Counted from the stretch's first letter, positions 8,986-17,951 are shown. The stretch is 64,000 nt of DNA from an uncultured Tateyamaria sp. (GCA_947501275.1 CANMVD010000003.1:310001-374000), one strand, 5' to 3'. Notes: generated from the letters alone by a model not told the origin. Translations and numbers: made by a program.

Positions 8986-10440
8986 ATGTCTTTGGACTGG
9001 AAATGGACACGCACATCAATCAGCACACTGCGTAGCAGCTGTGCCATGTTCTCTCGCGACGAACGTGGGTCGGTGACTTACTTTGCCATCTTTATGATGA
9101 TGATGATGATGCTGGTGGGCGGGATCGCTGTCGACCTGATGAAAAACGAAATGGCGCGGACGCGGGTACAAGCCACGCTTGACCGGGCCGTGCTGGCTGC
9201 CGCGGACCTTGACCAGACACTGGACCCCGCTGCCGTTGTCACTGATTACTTCGTGAAATCGGGATTGGGTGATTACAGCCCGACAGTCACAGTCGACGAA
9301 GGCCTGAACTTCCGCACGGTGTCCGCCACAGCGGCACCCGGCACCACAAGAACCCAGTTCATGCGCCTCATGGGCGTGCCGGAACTGCCCGTGAACGCAG
9401 GCGGCACCGCCGAAGAGCGTGTGTCCAACGTCGAAATCTCCATGGTGCTCGATATCTCCGGGTCGATGGGCAGCAACGACAAAATGGAAAACCTGCAAGA
9501 CGCGGCAAAAACCTTCATTGACACGGTGATCCGTGACGAAACTCAAGACCTCATTTCCGTATCCTTGATCCCCTACACGGCCCAAGTGAGCGCCGGGCAG
9601 GATATTTTCGAAGCGATGCAGATCCCACGTTTGTCGGGCAACCCCGGCTGGTGCGTCGACTTTGTTCCAGACGACTTCAACACGACCACGGTGCGGATGG
9701 ACGGCACGTATGAGCAAATGCAGTTCTTCGACGAAGGCTGGAACCGCTATAACAGCCAACACATCACCAACCCCGGGTGCCCAGGACGGGACGACGGCAG
9801 CAGTGACCCGCGCAACCGTGGCTATGAGCAAATCATTGGCTTCAGCCAGAACGCGGCAACTCTGAAAAACCGTATCGACAATTACCGTGCACGGGCCAAC
9901 ACGTCGATCCACCTCGGGATGAAGTGGGGCGTGGCCATGCTCGACCCATCGTTCCGTCCTGTGACACAGGCTCTTGGGCTGCAAAACAAGGTCGATTCAG
10001 CCTTTGGCAACCGCCCTGCTCCCTATACGGACGTGGAGACTCTGAAAACCGTGCTCCTGATGACTGACGGTCAGAACGTGAACACGACGCGCATCCACAG
10101 ATGGGCCTACGAGGACAGCTACTCCAACCGGGTTCACTGGCTGAAATACCCTCTGCACTGGTATCTCAACAACTATTGGCGCGGAAGCTGGGACGATGTG
10201 CGGTACACGAAGTATACCTCCGGGCAAGCGGACGGGTTCCTCGAAAACATCTGCACTGCCGCCAAGCAAAAAGGCATCGTTGTGTGGTCCATCGGATTTG
10301 AGGTCACCAACTACTCTGCAGGTGTCATGGAAGACTGCGCGTCCTCACCAAGCCACTTCTTCCGCGTGGAAGGCATCGAAATCACCGAGGCGTTCGAAGC
10401 CATCGCCAAGCAGATCAACCAATTGAGGCTGACACAATGA
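8986..10440 (+). CDS. TadG-like pilus-assembly protein with VWA domain
   Basis: 484 residues. The N-terminus has the TadE/TadG layout: a basic start with the tail DERG, one membrane segment (including six consecutive Met) and a segment ending in R-RVQATLDRAVLAAADLD. A von Willebrand A domain follows, with the metal-binding DISGSMG at residues 156-162 and a later TDGQN. Proteins of this class are envelope-anchored and linked to Flp/Tad pilus or secretion systems; here the core Tad genes are absent. ATG 8986 follows a weak AGGG site. The stop overlaps the next start as ATGA, so three Tad-like genes are coupled. Confidence 0.85.
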   Translation: MSLDWKWTRTSISTLRSSCAMFSRDERGSVTYFAIFMMMMMMLVGGIAVDLMKNEMARTRVQATLDRAVLAAADLDQTLDPAAVVTDYFVKSGLGDYSPTVTVDEGLNFRTVSATAAPGTTRTQFMRLMGVPELPVNAGGTAEERVSNVEISMVLDISGSMGSNDKMENLQDAAKTFIDTVIRDETQDLISVSLIPYTAQVSAGQDIFEAMQIPRLSGNPGWCVDFVPDDFNTTTVRMDGTYEQMQFFDEGWNRYNSQHITNPGCPGRDDGSSDPRNRGYEQIIGFSQNAATLKNRIDNYRARANTSIHLGMKWGVAMLDPSFRPVTQALGLQNKVDSAFGNRPAPYTDVETLKTVLLMTDGQNVNTTRIHRWAYEDSYSNRVHWLKYPLHWYLNNYWRGSWDDVRYTKYTSGQADGFLENICTAAKQKGIVVWSIGFEVTNYSAGVMEDCASSPSHFFRVEGIEITEAFEAIAKQINQLRLTQ

Positions 10441-10979
10441 TACGCACAGCACGCAAATTCCTGCGCCGGTTCCGGCGTGACGAAGACGGCGCCGCGCCCA
10501 TGATCGAATTTGTCATCATCTTCCCATTTCTGATGGTGACACTTCTGACGGCGTTCGAACTCAGCATCTTTGCCTTCCGCCAGAATTGGCTGGATCGTGG
10601 TCTTGATCTTGCAGTGCGCGACGTACGCCTCAACACCGGCGCCAACTACACCCACGTGCAGGTCAAAGACCTCATCTGCGACTACTCGGGCTTCCTGAGT
10701 GATTGCGACGACCTGCTGAAGCTGGAAATGAACCCAATCAATCCGCGTGCGTTCGCAGGTTTCACGGGTACGGCGGACTGCGTCGACGTTTCGCAACCTT
10801 TGGCTCCGCTGCGCTCATTCGTACACGGCAACAACCACGACCTGATGCTGATGCGGGCGTGCTACCAATATGAACCGCTGTTCTCGGGCTTTGGCCTGGG
10901 TCAACAAATGACGAAAGACGGCAACCGTTACTTCCCAATGGTCTCCCTTTCGGCCTTCGTGCAGGAGCCAAGCTCATGA
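10437..10979 (+). CDS. TadE-like pseudopilin family protein
   Basis: 180 residues. A basic N-terminus (RKFLRRFRRDEDG) leads to GAAPMIEF and a single hydrophobic helix, matching the TadE/TadG prepilin-like segment with its conserved Glu. The remaining part is periplasmic, with several Cys (C80, C87 and others) that could form disulfides. It overlaps the preceding and following genes by 4 nt each. Probably works with its neighbours in an envelope structure; the exact partner is unknown. Confidence 0.8.
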   Translation: MIRTARKFLRRFRRDEDGAAPMIEFVIIFPFLMVTLLTAFELSIFAFRQNWLDRGLDLAVRDVRLNTGANYTHVQVKDLICDYSGFLSDCDDLLKLEMNPINPRAFAGFTGTADCVDVSQPLAPLRSFVHGNNHDLMLMRACYQYEPLFSGFGLGQQMTKDGNRYFPMVSLSAFVQEPSS

Positions 10980-11527
10980 TGAATGTTTCTCGCTATCTTC
11001 GTCGCTTTCGCGACAACGAACGGGGCAGTATCGCGCTGGAATGTGTGCTCGTCGTGCCAATGCTGATGTGGGCGTACCTGTCGATGTACTCGTTCTTTCA
11101 CGCCTATCGGACGCATTCGGTGAACCAAAAGGCGGCCTACACCATCGGTGACATCATCTCGCGTGAAACCACGCCCATTGATGCTGCCTACATGGCTGGA
11201 ACACGGGAAATGCTGGCCTATCTGACAACCAACAATGTCAGCGATGTCGCAATCCGCGTCACCAGCGTGAAATACGACGCCAATCTGGACGTGTACAAAC
11301 GCGACTGGTCCCAAAAACTGGGGTGGATGCCCGCCTTGGGCAACACGGCTGTCGCTGCTCTGAACGACGATCTGCCCGTCATGCCACACAATGAACGCGT
11401 CATGGTGGTGGAAACCTTCGCGAAATATGACCCGCCCTTCAACACCGGGCTTTCAGATCACGAAATCCACCAGTTTGTATTCACTCGGCCGCGTTATGCG
11501 CCGCGCGTTTTGTGGTCCAGCGATTGA
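10976..11527 (+). CDS. TadE-like protein
   Basis: 183 residues. The N-terminus RYLRRFRDNERGSIALE plus a hydrophobic helix matches the TadE-like segment seen in the gene before it. The start ATG 10976 overlaps the previous TGA; an ATG one codon later is also possible. The periplasmic part carries no recognisable domain. The stop codon (11525-11527) is immediately followed by the 3' end of a convergent gene, with no spacing. Confidence 0.78.
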   Translation: MMNVSRYLRRFRDNERGSIALECVLVVPMLMWAYLSMYSFFHAYRTHSVNQKAAYTIGDIISRETTPIDAAYMAGTREMLAYLTTNNVSDVAIRVTSVKYDANLDVYKRDWSQKLGWMPALGNTAVAALNDDLPVMPHNERVMVVETFAKYDPPFNTGLSDHEIHQFVFTRPRYAPRVLWSSD

Positions 11528-12016
11528 TCAAACGCCATCGCGCTCTGCAATCATGGCCGAGATGATCTCGGCCATGAATTTTGTCTGGTGACCAGGTGTC
11601 ATACCGCCAATCCCCAGACGTTTGCCCAAACGCCACCACATGCCGGGGCGCCACTTTCGCCCCTCGCCCGTGGACAGCTTCAGCAAGAAACCGTTGGACG
11701 GTTTGAAGGCAAACATGCCCCGATCAATCGCCTGCATGTCCGCTGTCAGCGCCAAAACCACACCGCTGCTATCGCGCAGTTCTGTCTCGGTCAGTTCCAG
11801 CACCAGTGCCGTGGCCCGGCGCATCTGCTCTGCAATCCAGATTGACCCGCCGCCCAAAACAAACAGGAACACCTGCCAGCCCGGCGCGGGCGGAGAGACA
11901 ATGGCTACGTAGATCACCATCAGCGACAGGATATACAGCGATCCGATACCCAGAATTCGCCGCCCCGGAGAAGCATTGACGGTAGCCAATACCTCGTTTG
12001 AAGTCTTTTTGCTCAT
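11528..12016 (-). CDS. Small membrane protein of unknown function
   Basis: 162 residues. Two hydrophobic segments near the N-terminus (ILGIGSLYILSLMVIYVAIV and WQVFLFVLGGGSIWIAE) suggest a hairpin membrane anchor with a cytoplasmic tail. The tail (LVLELTETELRDSSG and later FKPSNGFLLKL) resembles PH-like or DUF-type membrane proteins, but I do not recognise the family. Start taken at ATG 12016 (MSKKTSNE); an upstream in-frame start adds 12 residues. Its 3' end abuts the TadE-like gene and contains a perfect palindrome. Confidence 0.7.
   Translation of the reverse strand: MSKKTSNEVLATVNASPGRRILGIGSLYILSLMVIYVAIVSPPAPGWQVFLFVLGGGSIWIAEQMRRATALVLELTETELRDSSGVVLALTADMQAIDRGMFAFKPSNGFLLKLSTGEGRKWRPGMWWRLGKRLGIGGMTPGHQTKFMAEIISAMIAERDGV
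11551..11577. repeat. Perfect 13-bp inverted repeat at a convergent gene junction
   Basis: TCATGGCCGAGAT and ATCTCGGCCATGA flank one central base. It lies inside the coding 3' end of the 162-residue membrane protein and about 24 nt past the stop of the opposing gene. In RNA from either strand it would fold into a strong hairpin, so it could act as a bidirectional terminator. Confidence 0.75.
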
Positions 12017-12104
12017 GGCGGGCTGGTTATCCGGCGCAAGGCCAAGCGACAAGTCTTAACGACGCATCGCGCTTCAATCGCGCCCATTCTTTACATTACA
12101 CGCG

Positions 12105-13049
12105 CTACCTTCGCACGATCACCTCGGCCCCAACCGCTTCCGGCTCATCATCAACCATCTCAGCGGGGAAACCCGGGGCCGTCACATCCAAACCCGTTGC
12201 CTCTTCGAGACGTTTGATGATGTTGGGCGACAATTCACGCGGGCCATACCGCTCAATCCCATCGTTGAAAATGTTGATCAACAGCGGGTTCAACTCCAGC
12301 GGCACCCCTGCCCGGTCGGCCACATCCTGAAACAGGCCGATGTCCTTGGCCACCAGATCCATGGTGAAGGAAATATCGCGGCTCCCGTTCAAAATAACCT
12401 GACTTTCGGTCTCGTGCACAAAGGAATTGCCCGACGAAATCGCCATCGCCTCATAGGCAGTGCCGAGGTCCATGCCCGCTCCCTTGGCTACAGTCAGCGC
12501 CTCGGCCACACTTACCAGATTTGCTGTCGCCAAAAAGTTCGTCAGCACTTTCAATACCGACGCCGACCCCAGATCACCGGTGTGCAGCACTCGTCGGCCC
12601 ATTGTAGTCAGCAACGGCAAAATCCGCTCAAACGTCGGGCGATCACAGCCTGCAAAGATCGCAATATTGCCGGTATCCGCGCGATGACACCCGCCCGACA
12701 CCGGGCAATCCACAGCCGCACCACCGGCTGCAATAACCTGCGCGCCAATGCGCTTGACCTCCGCCTCATCAGTGGTCGACATCTCCATCCAGATTTTGCC
12801 TGGACCGACATGAGGCAACATCAGCTCCATCACAGCAGCCGAGGCCGCAGGGCTCGGCAAACAGGTGATGACTGCATCGCAATCCTGCATCAACTGCGCC
12901 GGGTTTTGACCATCTGTTGCCCCAACCGCAACCTTCTCGGCCACAAATTCTGCATTCAGATCATGGACATGGACGTCATGTCCATTGCGCAACAAGCTGC
13001 CCGACAGCTTGCCGCCGACATTGCCAAGACCAATAAACCCGATTTTCAT
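12105..13049 (-). CDS. NAD(P)-dependent beta-hydroxyacid dehydrogenase (3-hydroxyisobutyrate dehydrogenase family)
   Basis: 314 residues. The N-terminal dinucleotide fold starts MKIGFIGLGNVGG. The family substrate signature is seen as DCPVSGGCHRADTGN, and the catalytic Lys region as SASVLKVLTNFL. Family members oxidise 3-hydroxyisobutyrate, tartronate semialdehyde and similar compounds. The tail after the all-alpha domain is about 20 residues longer than usual and acidic. Start chosen at ATG 13049 because it opens the Rossmann fold and has GGGGAG upstream. Last gene of a three-gene minus-strand run with an FAD oxidase and a uronate-dehydrogenase-like gene, so a hydroxy- or sugar-acid substrate is plausible. 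Confidence 0.82.
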   Translation of the reverse strand: MKIGFIGLGNVGGKLSGSLLRNGHDVHVHDLNAEFVAEKVAVGATDGQNPAQLMQDCDAVITCLPSPAASAAVMELMLPHVGPGKIWMEMSTTDEAEVKRIGAQVIAAGGAAVDCPVSGGCHRADTGNIAIFAGCDRPTFERILPLLTTMGRRVLHTGDLGSASVLKVLTNFLATANLVSVAEALTVAKGAGMDLGTAYEAMAISSGNSFVHETESQVILNGSRDISFTMDLVAKDIGLFQDVADRAGVPLELNPLLINIFNDGIERYGPRELSPNIIKRLEEATGLDVTAPGFPAEMVDDEPEAVGAEVIVRR

Positions 13050-13191
13050 AGCGCCGCTCCCCGCATGGTTTTGGGGCAAACAAACGCGGCACGCCTCCCC
13101 TGTCCCGCTCATTTGCGACATGGCAACAGGCACAGATCGAAAAAGGAGGCACGCACGGCGCGCCACCCCCAAAAAACCGAATGCGAAAGGC

Positions 13192-14025
13192 TTACTTTTT
13201 GTCGTCCTTGTCGAGGTTCAGCAATCCCATCGCACTTTGCCCCAAGGGGATACCTGCAAAGGGACCGCCATGACGGAAATGCGAAGGATCCTGCGGATCT
13301 AGGGGCGGAGAATTTGCATAGATCTTTTCGGCAAATTGCTCGGCATTGTCGCGCGGGCGATAGCCCAGATGCCCTGCCGCAGTGTTGTCGACCGGCGCGC
13401 GATCGTTGTCAGAAACGCCATAAACAACCGAAAATCCTGTGATGGGCGTATCAATCGCTCGGGTCACCAACTGGATCATATCATCATAGCTCAACCACGA
13501 CCCCACAGCGCGGGGATTGGTGACATTGGCACAGGACAGAATGCGCAAGCAGACGGCCTCCAGTCCGCGCTTTTCCCAATACATCCGACCCAGATCTTCG
13601 GCAAAGCACTTCGCCAAGCCGTAAAATGTGTCGGGGCGATGGGGAACGTCGATGCCAATACGCTCGTTTTTGGGATACATACCAACAGCATGGATCGACG
13701 AGGCATAGACCACGCGGCGCAGCCCGTGTTTGTGTGCAGCCTCCCAAACATTGTAGGCGCCAATAAAGTTCGGGCCCAGCATCTGCTCAAAGGGCACTTC
13801 GTCCACAAGAGCGCCGAAATGGATCACCATATCGGCCCCTTCCAGCAACGGCTCAACCGCCGCCATCTCCGCGATATCGGCCTGCACATAGGTTTCGTTC
13901 TCGGCCAGATCGCCAACGCTTTCAACGATATCCGTGCTCACCAACTCTTCGCACATCGCAGCCAGGGGTGCTCGCAAGCGAGAGCCGAGGCTGCCAGCAG
14001 CGCCTGTTAAAACCAGTTTCTTCAT
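13192..14025 (-). CDS. NAD-dependent epimerase/dehydratase family protein, uronate-dehydrogenase-like
   Basis: 277 residues. LVLTGAAGSLGSRLR is the NAD-binding glycine motif and the catalytic YGLAK (Y-x-x-x-K) follows the SSIHAVG stretch. The overall arrangement (FGALVDE-PFEQ, N-IGAYN-WEAA, DVPHRPDTFYGLAK) is close to bacterial uronate dehydrogenase (Udh), which oxidises galacturonate or glucuronate to the aldarolactone. Two ATGs lie 6 nt apart; the second (14025) has AAAGGA at proper spacing, the first does not. It begins 11 nt after the FAD oxidase stop, so the two are probably co-translated. Substrate not proven. Confidence 0.75.
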   Translation of the reverse strand: MKKLVLTGAAGSLGSRLRAPLAAMCEELVSTDIVESVGDLAENETYVQADIAEMAAVEPLLEGADMVIHFGALVDEVPFEQMLGPNFIGAYNVWEAAHKHGLRRVVYASSIHAVGMYPKNERIGIDVPHRPDTFYGLAKCFAEDLGRMYWEKRGLEAVCLRILSCANVTNPRAVGSWLSYDDMIQLVTRAIDTPITGFSVVYGVSDNDRAPVDNTAAGHLGYRPRDNAEQFAEKIYANSPPLDPQDPSHFRHGGPFAGIPLGQSAMGLLNLDKDDKK

Positions 14026-14036
14026 TGCCATGTCCT

Positions 14037-15248
14037 TTAGATCACTGCTTTTTCAACGATGGGCTGATTGCCCACAATGCGGGAATAGGAAAACGGGGTC
14101 AGATCAAGGGTGCGATATGCGCCATAGGTCAACCATTCCGCCGTGCCCCGCCCCATGGCCGGGGACTGCTGCAAACCGTGACCCGAGAACCCGTTGAGAA
14201 AGACGAAATTCTCAACCTCATCATGCGGCCCCAAAATCGCGTTGTGATCAAAAGTGTTCATTGCATAGTGGCCCGCCCACTCGCTGGTCACTTTGATGGC
14301 CTCGAACTGGGGAATACGCGTCGCAAGGACCGGCCAGACGTGATCTTGCCAAATGCTGTGATCCATCACGAAATCATCATAGGCAACGCTTGGGTCGACA
14401 TCCGAATGGCCGCCCGCTTGATAGGTCCCGCCGCCATTCTCGCGCACATGCACACCCGACGGATCAATGGTCAGTGGCAGGTCCCGATCCAGCGGCTGTT
14501 CCGCCGAAAACACCCAGGAAAAGCGTTTGCGCGGCTCAACCGGGACGCTAATGCCAGCCATCTCGGCCGTACGGGACGCACGCGGGCCGGACGCATTGAC
14601 CACCTGTCCGCAGGAAATCACTTCGCCCGAGGTCAAAGTGACGCTCTCCACGCGCGTTCCAGCATCATTGCGCGTCATCGCGACAACCTCGTTCTGGACA
14701 TACTCGACACCCCGTTCGCGGCTTTGGCGACGCCACCAGTCAAACACAGCTGCACCGTCCCAGTATCCTTCGTCCACGGTATTGATCGAACCAAGCACAA
14801 TGTCGTCGACATTGTAGAAGGGATAAGCTGCCTGGATCTCCTGAGGGCTCATCAGTTGGGTCGCAGCCCCCGCGGCATGCTGCACCTTGATGTTGTCCCG
14901 CAGCGTGTCGGCAAACGCCTCTGTGTCGGCCAGATACATGTAACCAAAGCTGCGAATACCCAGCTCCGGCACCCGGTCATCGCCACCCATACGCTCGCGG
15001 ATGTTTTTGACGAAATCTGCGGCAAACTGGCTGATGCGCACGTTCAGGTCGGTTGAAAACTGCTGACGCATGCAGCTGTTGGTGTGGGCGGTGGAACAGG
15101 ATGCATAAGTCGTGTCCCGTTCAACGACCAGAACAGAGCCGTCAAAATCCGGGTTGTCAGTTAGAAACCACGCGGTGGAAGACCCCATAATGGCGCCACC
15201 AACGATGACAATATCGTAACTGTTTTGGTTTGGTCTTTCACTTGCCAA
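14037..15248 (-). CDS. FAD-dependent oxidoreductase of the D-amino-acid-oxidase (DAO) family
   Basis: 403 residues. IVIVGGAIMGSSTAWFL is the FAD-binding motif and LVVERD the end of the first fold. The C-terminus has the usual GFSGHGLQQSPAMGR flavin-contacting loop. It resembles glycine/sarcosine/dimethylglycine-type oxidases; substrate unknown. I place the start at TTG 15248, because a GGGGAGG site lies 7 nt upstream and the FAD motif begins about 10 residues later, while ATG starts farther upstream add unlikely sequence. First gene of the minus-strand operon and divergent from the sugar ABC locus. Confidence 0.8.
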   Translation of the reverse strand: MASERPNQNSYDIVIVGGAIMGSSTAWFLTDNPDFDGSVLVVERDTTYASCSTAHTNSCMRQQFSTDLNVRISQFAADFVKNIRERMGGDDRVPELGIRSFGYMYLADTEAFADTLRDNIKVQHAAGAATQLMSPQEIQAAYPFYNVDDIVLGSINTVDEGYWDGAAVFDWWRRQSRERGVEYVQNEVVAMTRNDAGTRVESVTLTSGEVISCGQVVNASGPRASRTAEMAGISVPVEPRKRFSWVFSAEQPLDRDLPLTIDPSGVHVRENGGGTYQAGGHSDVDPSVAYDDFVMDHSIWQDHVWPVLATRIPQFEAIKVTSEWAGHYAMNTFDHNAILGPHDEVENFVFLNGFSGHGLQQSPAMGRGTAEWLTYGAYRTLDLTPFSYSRIVGNQPIVEKAVI

Positions 15249-15464
15249 GCCGCGGCCTCCCCTATGGCTCCACCGTGCAGAATCTCCTGTCACGGACTGC
15301 ACACTGCGCTGAAAAAACGCGATGCGCCAGTCTCTGATTCCGTCATTTTGCAGCGGTATTGCTAAGGATGCGCAGCGCAAGAGACCAGCCAAGACGGAAA
15401 AGAACACACCACCTTACGCGTTGTAATATATAAGCAATTACCCAGAAGTGCTCTCAATTCAGGC

Positions 15465-15490
15465 ATTTTTGAGGGGCGCACCTCAAAAAT
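15465..15490. promoter_or_regulatory. Operator-like inverted repeat upstream of the sugar-binding protein gene
   Basis: ATTTTTGAGG and CCTCAAAAAT form perfect 10-bp arms around 6 nt. It lies just upstream of a candidate promoter for the ABC binding-protein gene, in the 321-nt divergent region (15249-15569). It differs from the LacI-type palindrome at 24429-24444, so another regulator may bind here. Confidence 0.5.
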
Positions 15491-15493
15491 ACC

Positions 15494-15523
15494 TTGACGT
15501 GATGTACGTCCCTCAATTCTTAT
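15494..15523 (+). promoter_or_regulatory. Candidate sigma-70 promoter for the carbohydrate locus
   Basis: TTGACG (15494-15499) and TCTTAT (15518-15523) with 18 nt between them lie 46 nt ahead of the binding-protein start. A GACGT/ACGTC inverted repeat overlaps the -35 box. Assigned by consensus only. Confidence 0.4.
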
Positions 15524-15569
15524 GATGACCAAGGGTGCGGCTGCTTTGCATCCGATCAGGGAGGAATTC

Positions 15570-16889
15570 ATGAAACGATTTAATGGCGCCGCAATTGGCG
15601 CGGCACTGGCCTGTTCCGTAAGCGTTCCAACGCTTGCTGCGGCTGATGATTTGACACTGTGCTGGGCCGCTTGGGACCCTGCCAACGCATTGGTCGAACT
15701 GTCCAAAGAGTTCGAGGCCCAATCCGGCCATACCATGAACTTTGAGTTCATTCCGTGGCCCAACTTCGCCGATCGGATGCTGAACGAATTGAACTCGGGC
15801 GGGAAACTCTGCGATCTACTGATTGGTGACAGCCAATGGATCGGCGGCGGCGCTGAAAATGGCCACTACGTCAAGCTGAACGATTTCTTCGACAGCGAAG
15901 GCATCAGCATGGACGATTTCGCACCTGCGACAGTCTATGCCTACTCCACATGGCCCAAAGGCACACCCAACTACTACGCCCTGCCCGCCATGGGCGATGC
16001 GAACGGTTGGTTCTATAGAAAGGACTGGTTTGCGGATCCCGAGATCCAGGCCGCCTTCAAAGAGGCAAAAGGCCGCGATCTGGCTGAGCCCAAGTCGCAA
16101 AAAGAACTGCTTGAAATCGCGCAATTCTTTCAGGGTCGCGAAATTGATGGCAAGACTGTCTATGGAGCCTCGATCTTCACCGAGCGTGGATCCGAAGGCA
16201 TCACCATGGGCATCACCTCCGCACTGTATCCTTGGGGTTTCAAATACGAGAACACACCCGGGTCTTACGACATGGAAGGAGCTGTGAACTCGGCAGAAGC
16301 TGTTGAAGCGCTTGAATTCTATAAAGAATTCTACGAAACGGCGACACCTCCCGGCTATACGAATTCGTATATGGGCGAAAGCCTCGACGCCTTCAAATCC
16401 GGTCAGGTTGCCATGGCGATGAACTGGTTTGCGTTCTTCCCCGGTCTCTATGCCGATCCCAACACGGGCGGTGACAAGATCGACTTCTTCGTGAATCCAC
16501 CCCAGAATCAGGCCGGTTCCACACTGGGTGGTCAGGGCATCAGTGTTGTGGCCTACTCGGAAAAACAGGACGCCGCTCTTGAGTACATCAAGTGGTTCGC
16601 CAACCCCGAAGTTCAGGCCAAGTGGTGGTCGCTGGGTGGCTACTCCGCGCATAACTCGGTGCTGAACGATCCGGGCTTTGTCGACAGTGCACCATTTGCG
16701 GGCGACTTCCTTGAAGCGATGGGCGCGGTGCAGGACTTCTGGCAGGAACCGGCCTACGCTGAACTGCTGCTGGCCATGCAAAAGCGGATGCATGACTACG
16801 TTGTGGCCGATCAGGGCACAGCCAAGGAAGCACTCGACAAGCTGGTCGAAGACTGGACCGAAGTGTTCGAAGACGAAGGCAAACTGTAA
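15570..16889 (+). CDS. ABC transporter carbohydrate-binding protein
   Basis: 439 residues, periplasmic. A signal peptide (MKRFNGAAIGAALACS, likely cleaved after LAAA) leads into a family 1 extracellular solute-binding protein. Typical features are DLLIGDSQWIGGGAENGHYVKL, Trp- and Tyr-rich stretches for sugar stacking and GQGISVVAYSEKQDAALEYIKW near the C-terminus. GGGAGG precedes ATG 15570. It is first in a plus-strand locus with two permeases, two ATPases and sugar-metabolic genes, so the ligand is probably a sugar or polyol. A stem-loop follows the gene. Confidence 0.9.
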   Translation: MKRFNGAAIGAALACSVSVPTLAAADDLTLCWAAWDPANALVELSKEFEAQSGHTMNFEFIPWPNFADRMLNELNSGGKLCDLLIGDSQWIGGGAENGHYVKLNDFFDSEGISMDDFAPATVYAYSTWPKGTPNYYALPAMGDANGWFYRKDWFADPEIQAAFKEAKGRDLAEPKSQKELLEIAQFFQGREIDGKTVYGASIFTERGSEGITMGITSALYPWGFKYENTPGSYDMEGAVNSAEAVEALEFYKEFYETATPPGYTNSYMGESLDAFKSGQVAMAMNWFAFFPGLYADPNTGGDKIDFFVNPPQNQAGSTLGGQGISVVAYSEKQDAALEYIKWFANPEVQAKWWSLGGYSAHNSVLNDPGFVDSAPFAGDFLEAMGAVQDFWQEPAYAELLLAMQKRMHDYVVADQGTAKEALDKLVEDWTEVFEDEGKL

Positions 16890-16906
16890 GGCACAGCTGC
16901 CACCAA

Positions 16907-16928
16907 GGGTGGGCAGTTTTGCCCACCC
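16907..16928 (+). terminator. Stem-loop after the binding-protein gene
   Basis: GGGTGGGCA and TGCCCACCC make a perfect 9-bp stem with a GTTT loop, 18 nt after the stop. No strong U-tract follows, so partial termination or 3'-end protection of the binding-protein mRNA is likely. Confidence 0.55.
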
Positions 16929-16994
16929 TCCTCTTCCTCAAATTCCAATGATGCAGGGTAGGCCCAAGGCCCGCTCACAGGACAGGTTTGCCTC

Positions 16995-17942
16995 ATGACC
17001 GACAGCCTCGCCAACCAAGCGGCTCAAGCCACGCCTCCCCGCGTCGCCCGCAAGATCCGCGGCTTCAGTGACCGCGCGATCGCCTGGATTTTCGTGGCCC
17101 CCACGATCTTCCTGCTGCTGGCCATCAACATCTTCCCATTGATCTGGACGATCCAACTCAGCTTTACCAATTTCAAAGCCAACCGCCTCAACCGCGAACC
17201 CGAGTTCATAGGTCTGCGCAACTATGAACGTATCCTGACGGACAGCGACATCTGGCTGAATATGCAGGCCACAGCGCATTTCCTGTTCTGGACCATCACA
17301 CTGCAAGTGCTGATCGGCTTTGCACTGGCATGGCTCATTCACCGCAACTTCAAAGGCTCGAACTTCTGGACGACGGTGATTGTGCTGCCCATGATGCTGT
17401 CGCCTGCCGTGGTCGGAAACTTCTGGAAATTCCTGTACCAGCCTCAAATCGGGCTGTTCAACTACATCGTGACATTCTTCACCGGGGGTGAGGCCTCCAG
17501 CTTTGAAATGCTCGGATCGGTCAATCTGGCACCGTGGTCCATTGTGATCGTGGACACATGGATGTGGACACCCTTCGTGATGCTAATCTGCCTTGCAGGG
17601 CTCAGGTCGATCCCGGACTACATATATGAGGCCGCCGAGGTCGATCGTGCCTCCAAACTCAGGCAGTTCTTCACGATCACCATCCCCATGGTACTGCCGT
17701 TCCTGATGCTGGCCGTGCTGTTCCGCGGGATCGAAAACTTCAAAATGTTCGATCTGGTGGTGCAACTCACGGGCGGCGGACCGGGCTCCACAACCGAGCT
17801 CACTTCGATCAACCTCAAACGCGAAGCCTTCGAGAAATGGCGCACCGGCTACGCCTCTGCCTACGCGATCATCCTCTTTGTGACGGTGTTTGGCCTCGCC
17901 AGCATCTACGTCAAGGCACTGAACAAGGTGAAAGAACGATGA
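16995..17942 (+). CDS. ABC transporter permease, MalF/UgpA type
   Basis: 315 residues, inner membrane. About six transmembrane helices, the first at AWIFVAPTIFLLLAINIF. The EAA loop that docks with the ATPase is seen as EAAEVDRASKLRQFFTITIPM. GGACAGG lies ahead of ATG 16995. Pairs with the permease at 18049 as a heterodimeric channel. Confidence 0.92.
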   Translation: MTDSLANQAAQATPPRVARKIRGFSDRAIAWIFVAPTIFLLLAINIFPLIWTIQLSFTNFKANRLNREPEFIGLRNYERILTDSDIWLNMQATAHFLFWTITLQVLIGFALAWLIHRNFKGSNFWTTVIVLPMMLSPAVVGNFWKFLYQPQIGLFNYIVTFFTGGEASSFEMLGSVNLAPWSIVIVDTWMWTPFVMLICLAGLRSIPDYIYEAAEVDRASKLRQFFTITIPMVLPFLMLAVLFRGIENFKMFDLVVQLTGGGPGSTTELTSINLKREAFEKWRTGYASAYAIILFVTVFGLASIYVKALNKVKER

Positions 17943-17951
17943 CCATGATCC

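Noticed and set aside
15816-16793. Minus-strand open frame of about 325 codons
   Set aside because: Complement of the sugar-binding protein gene.
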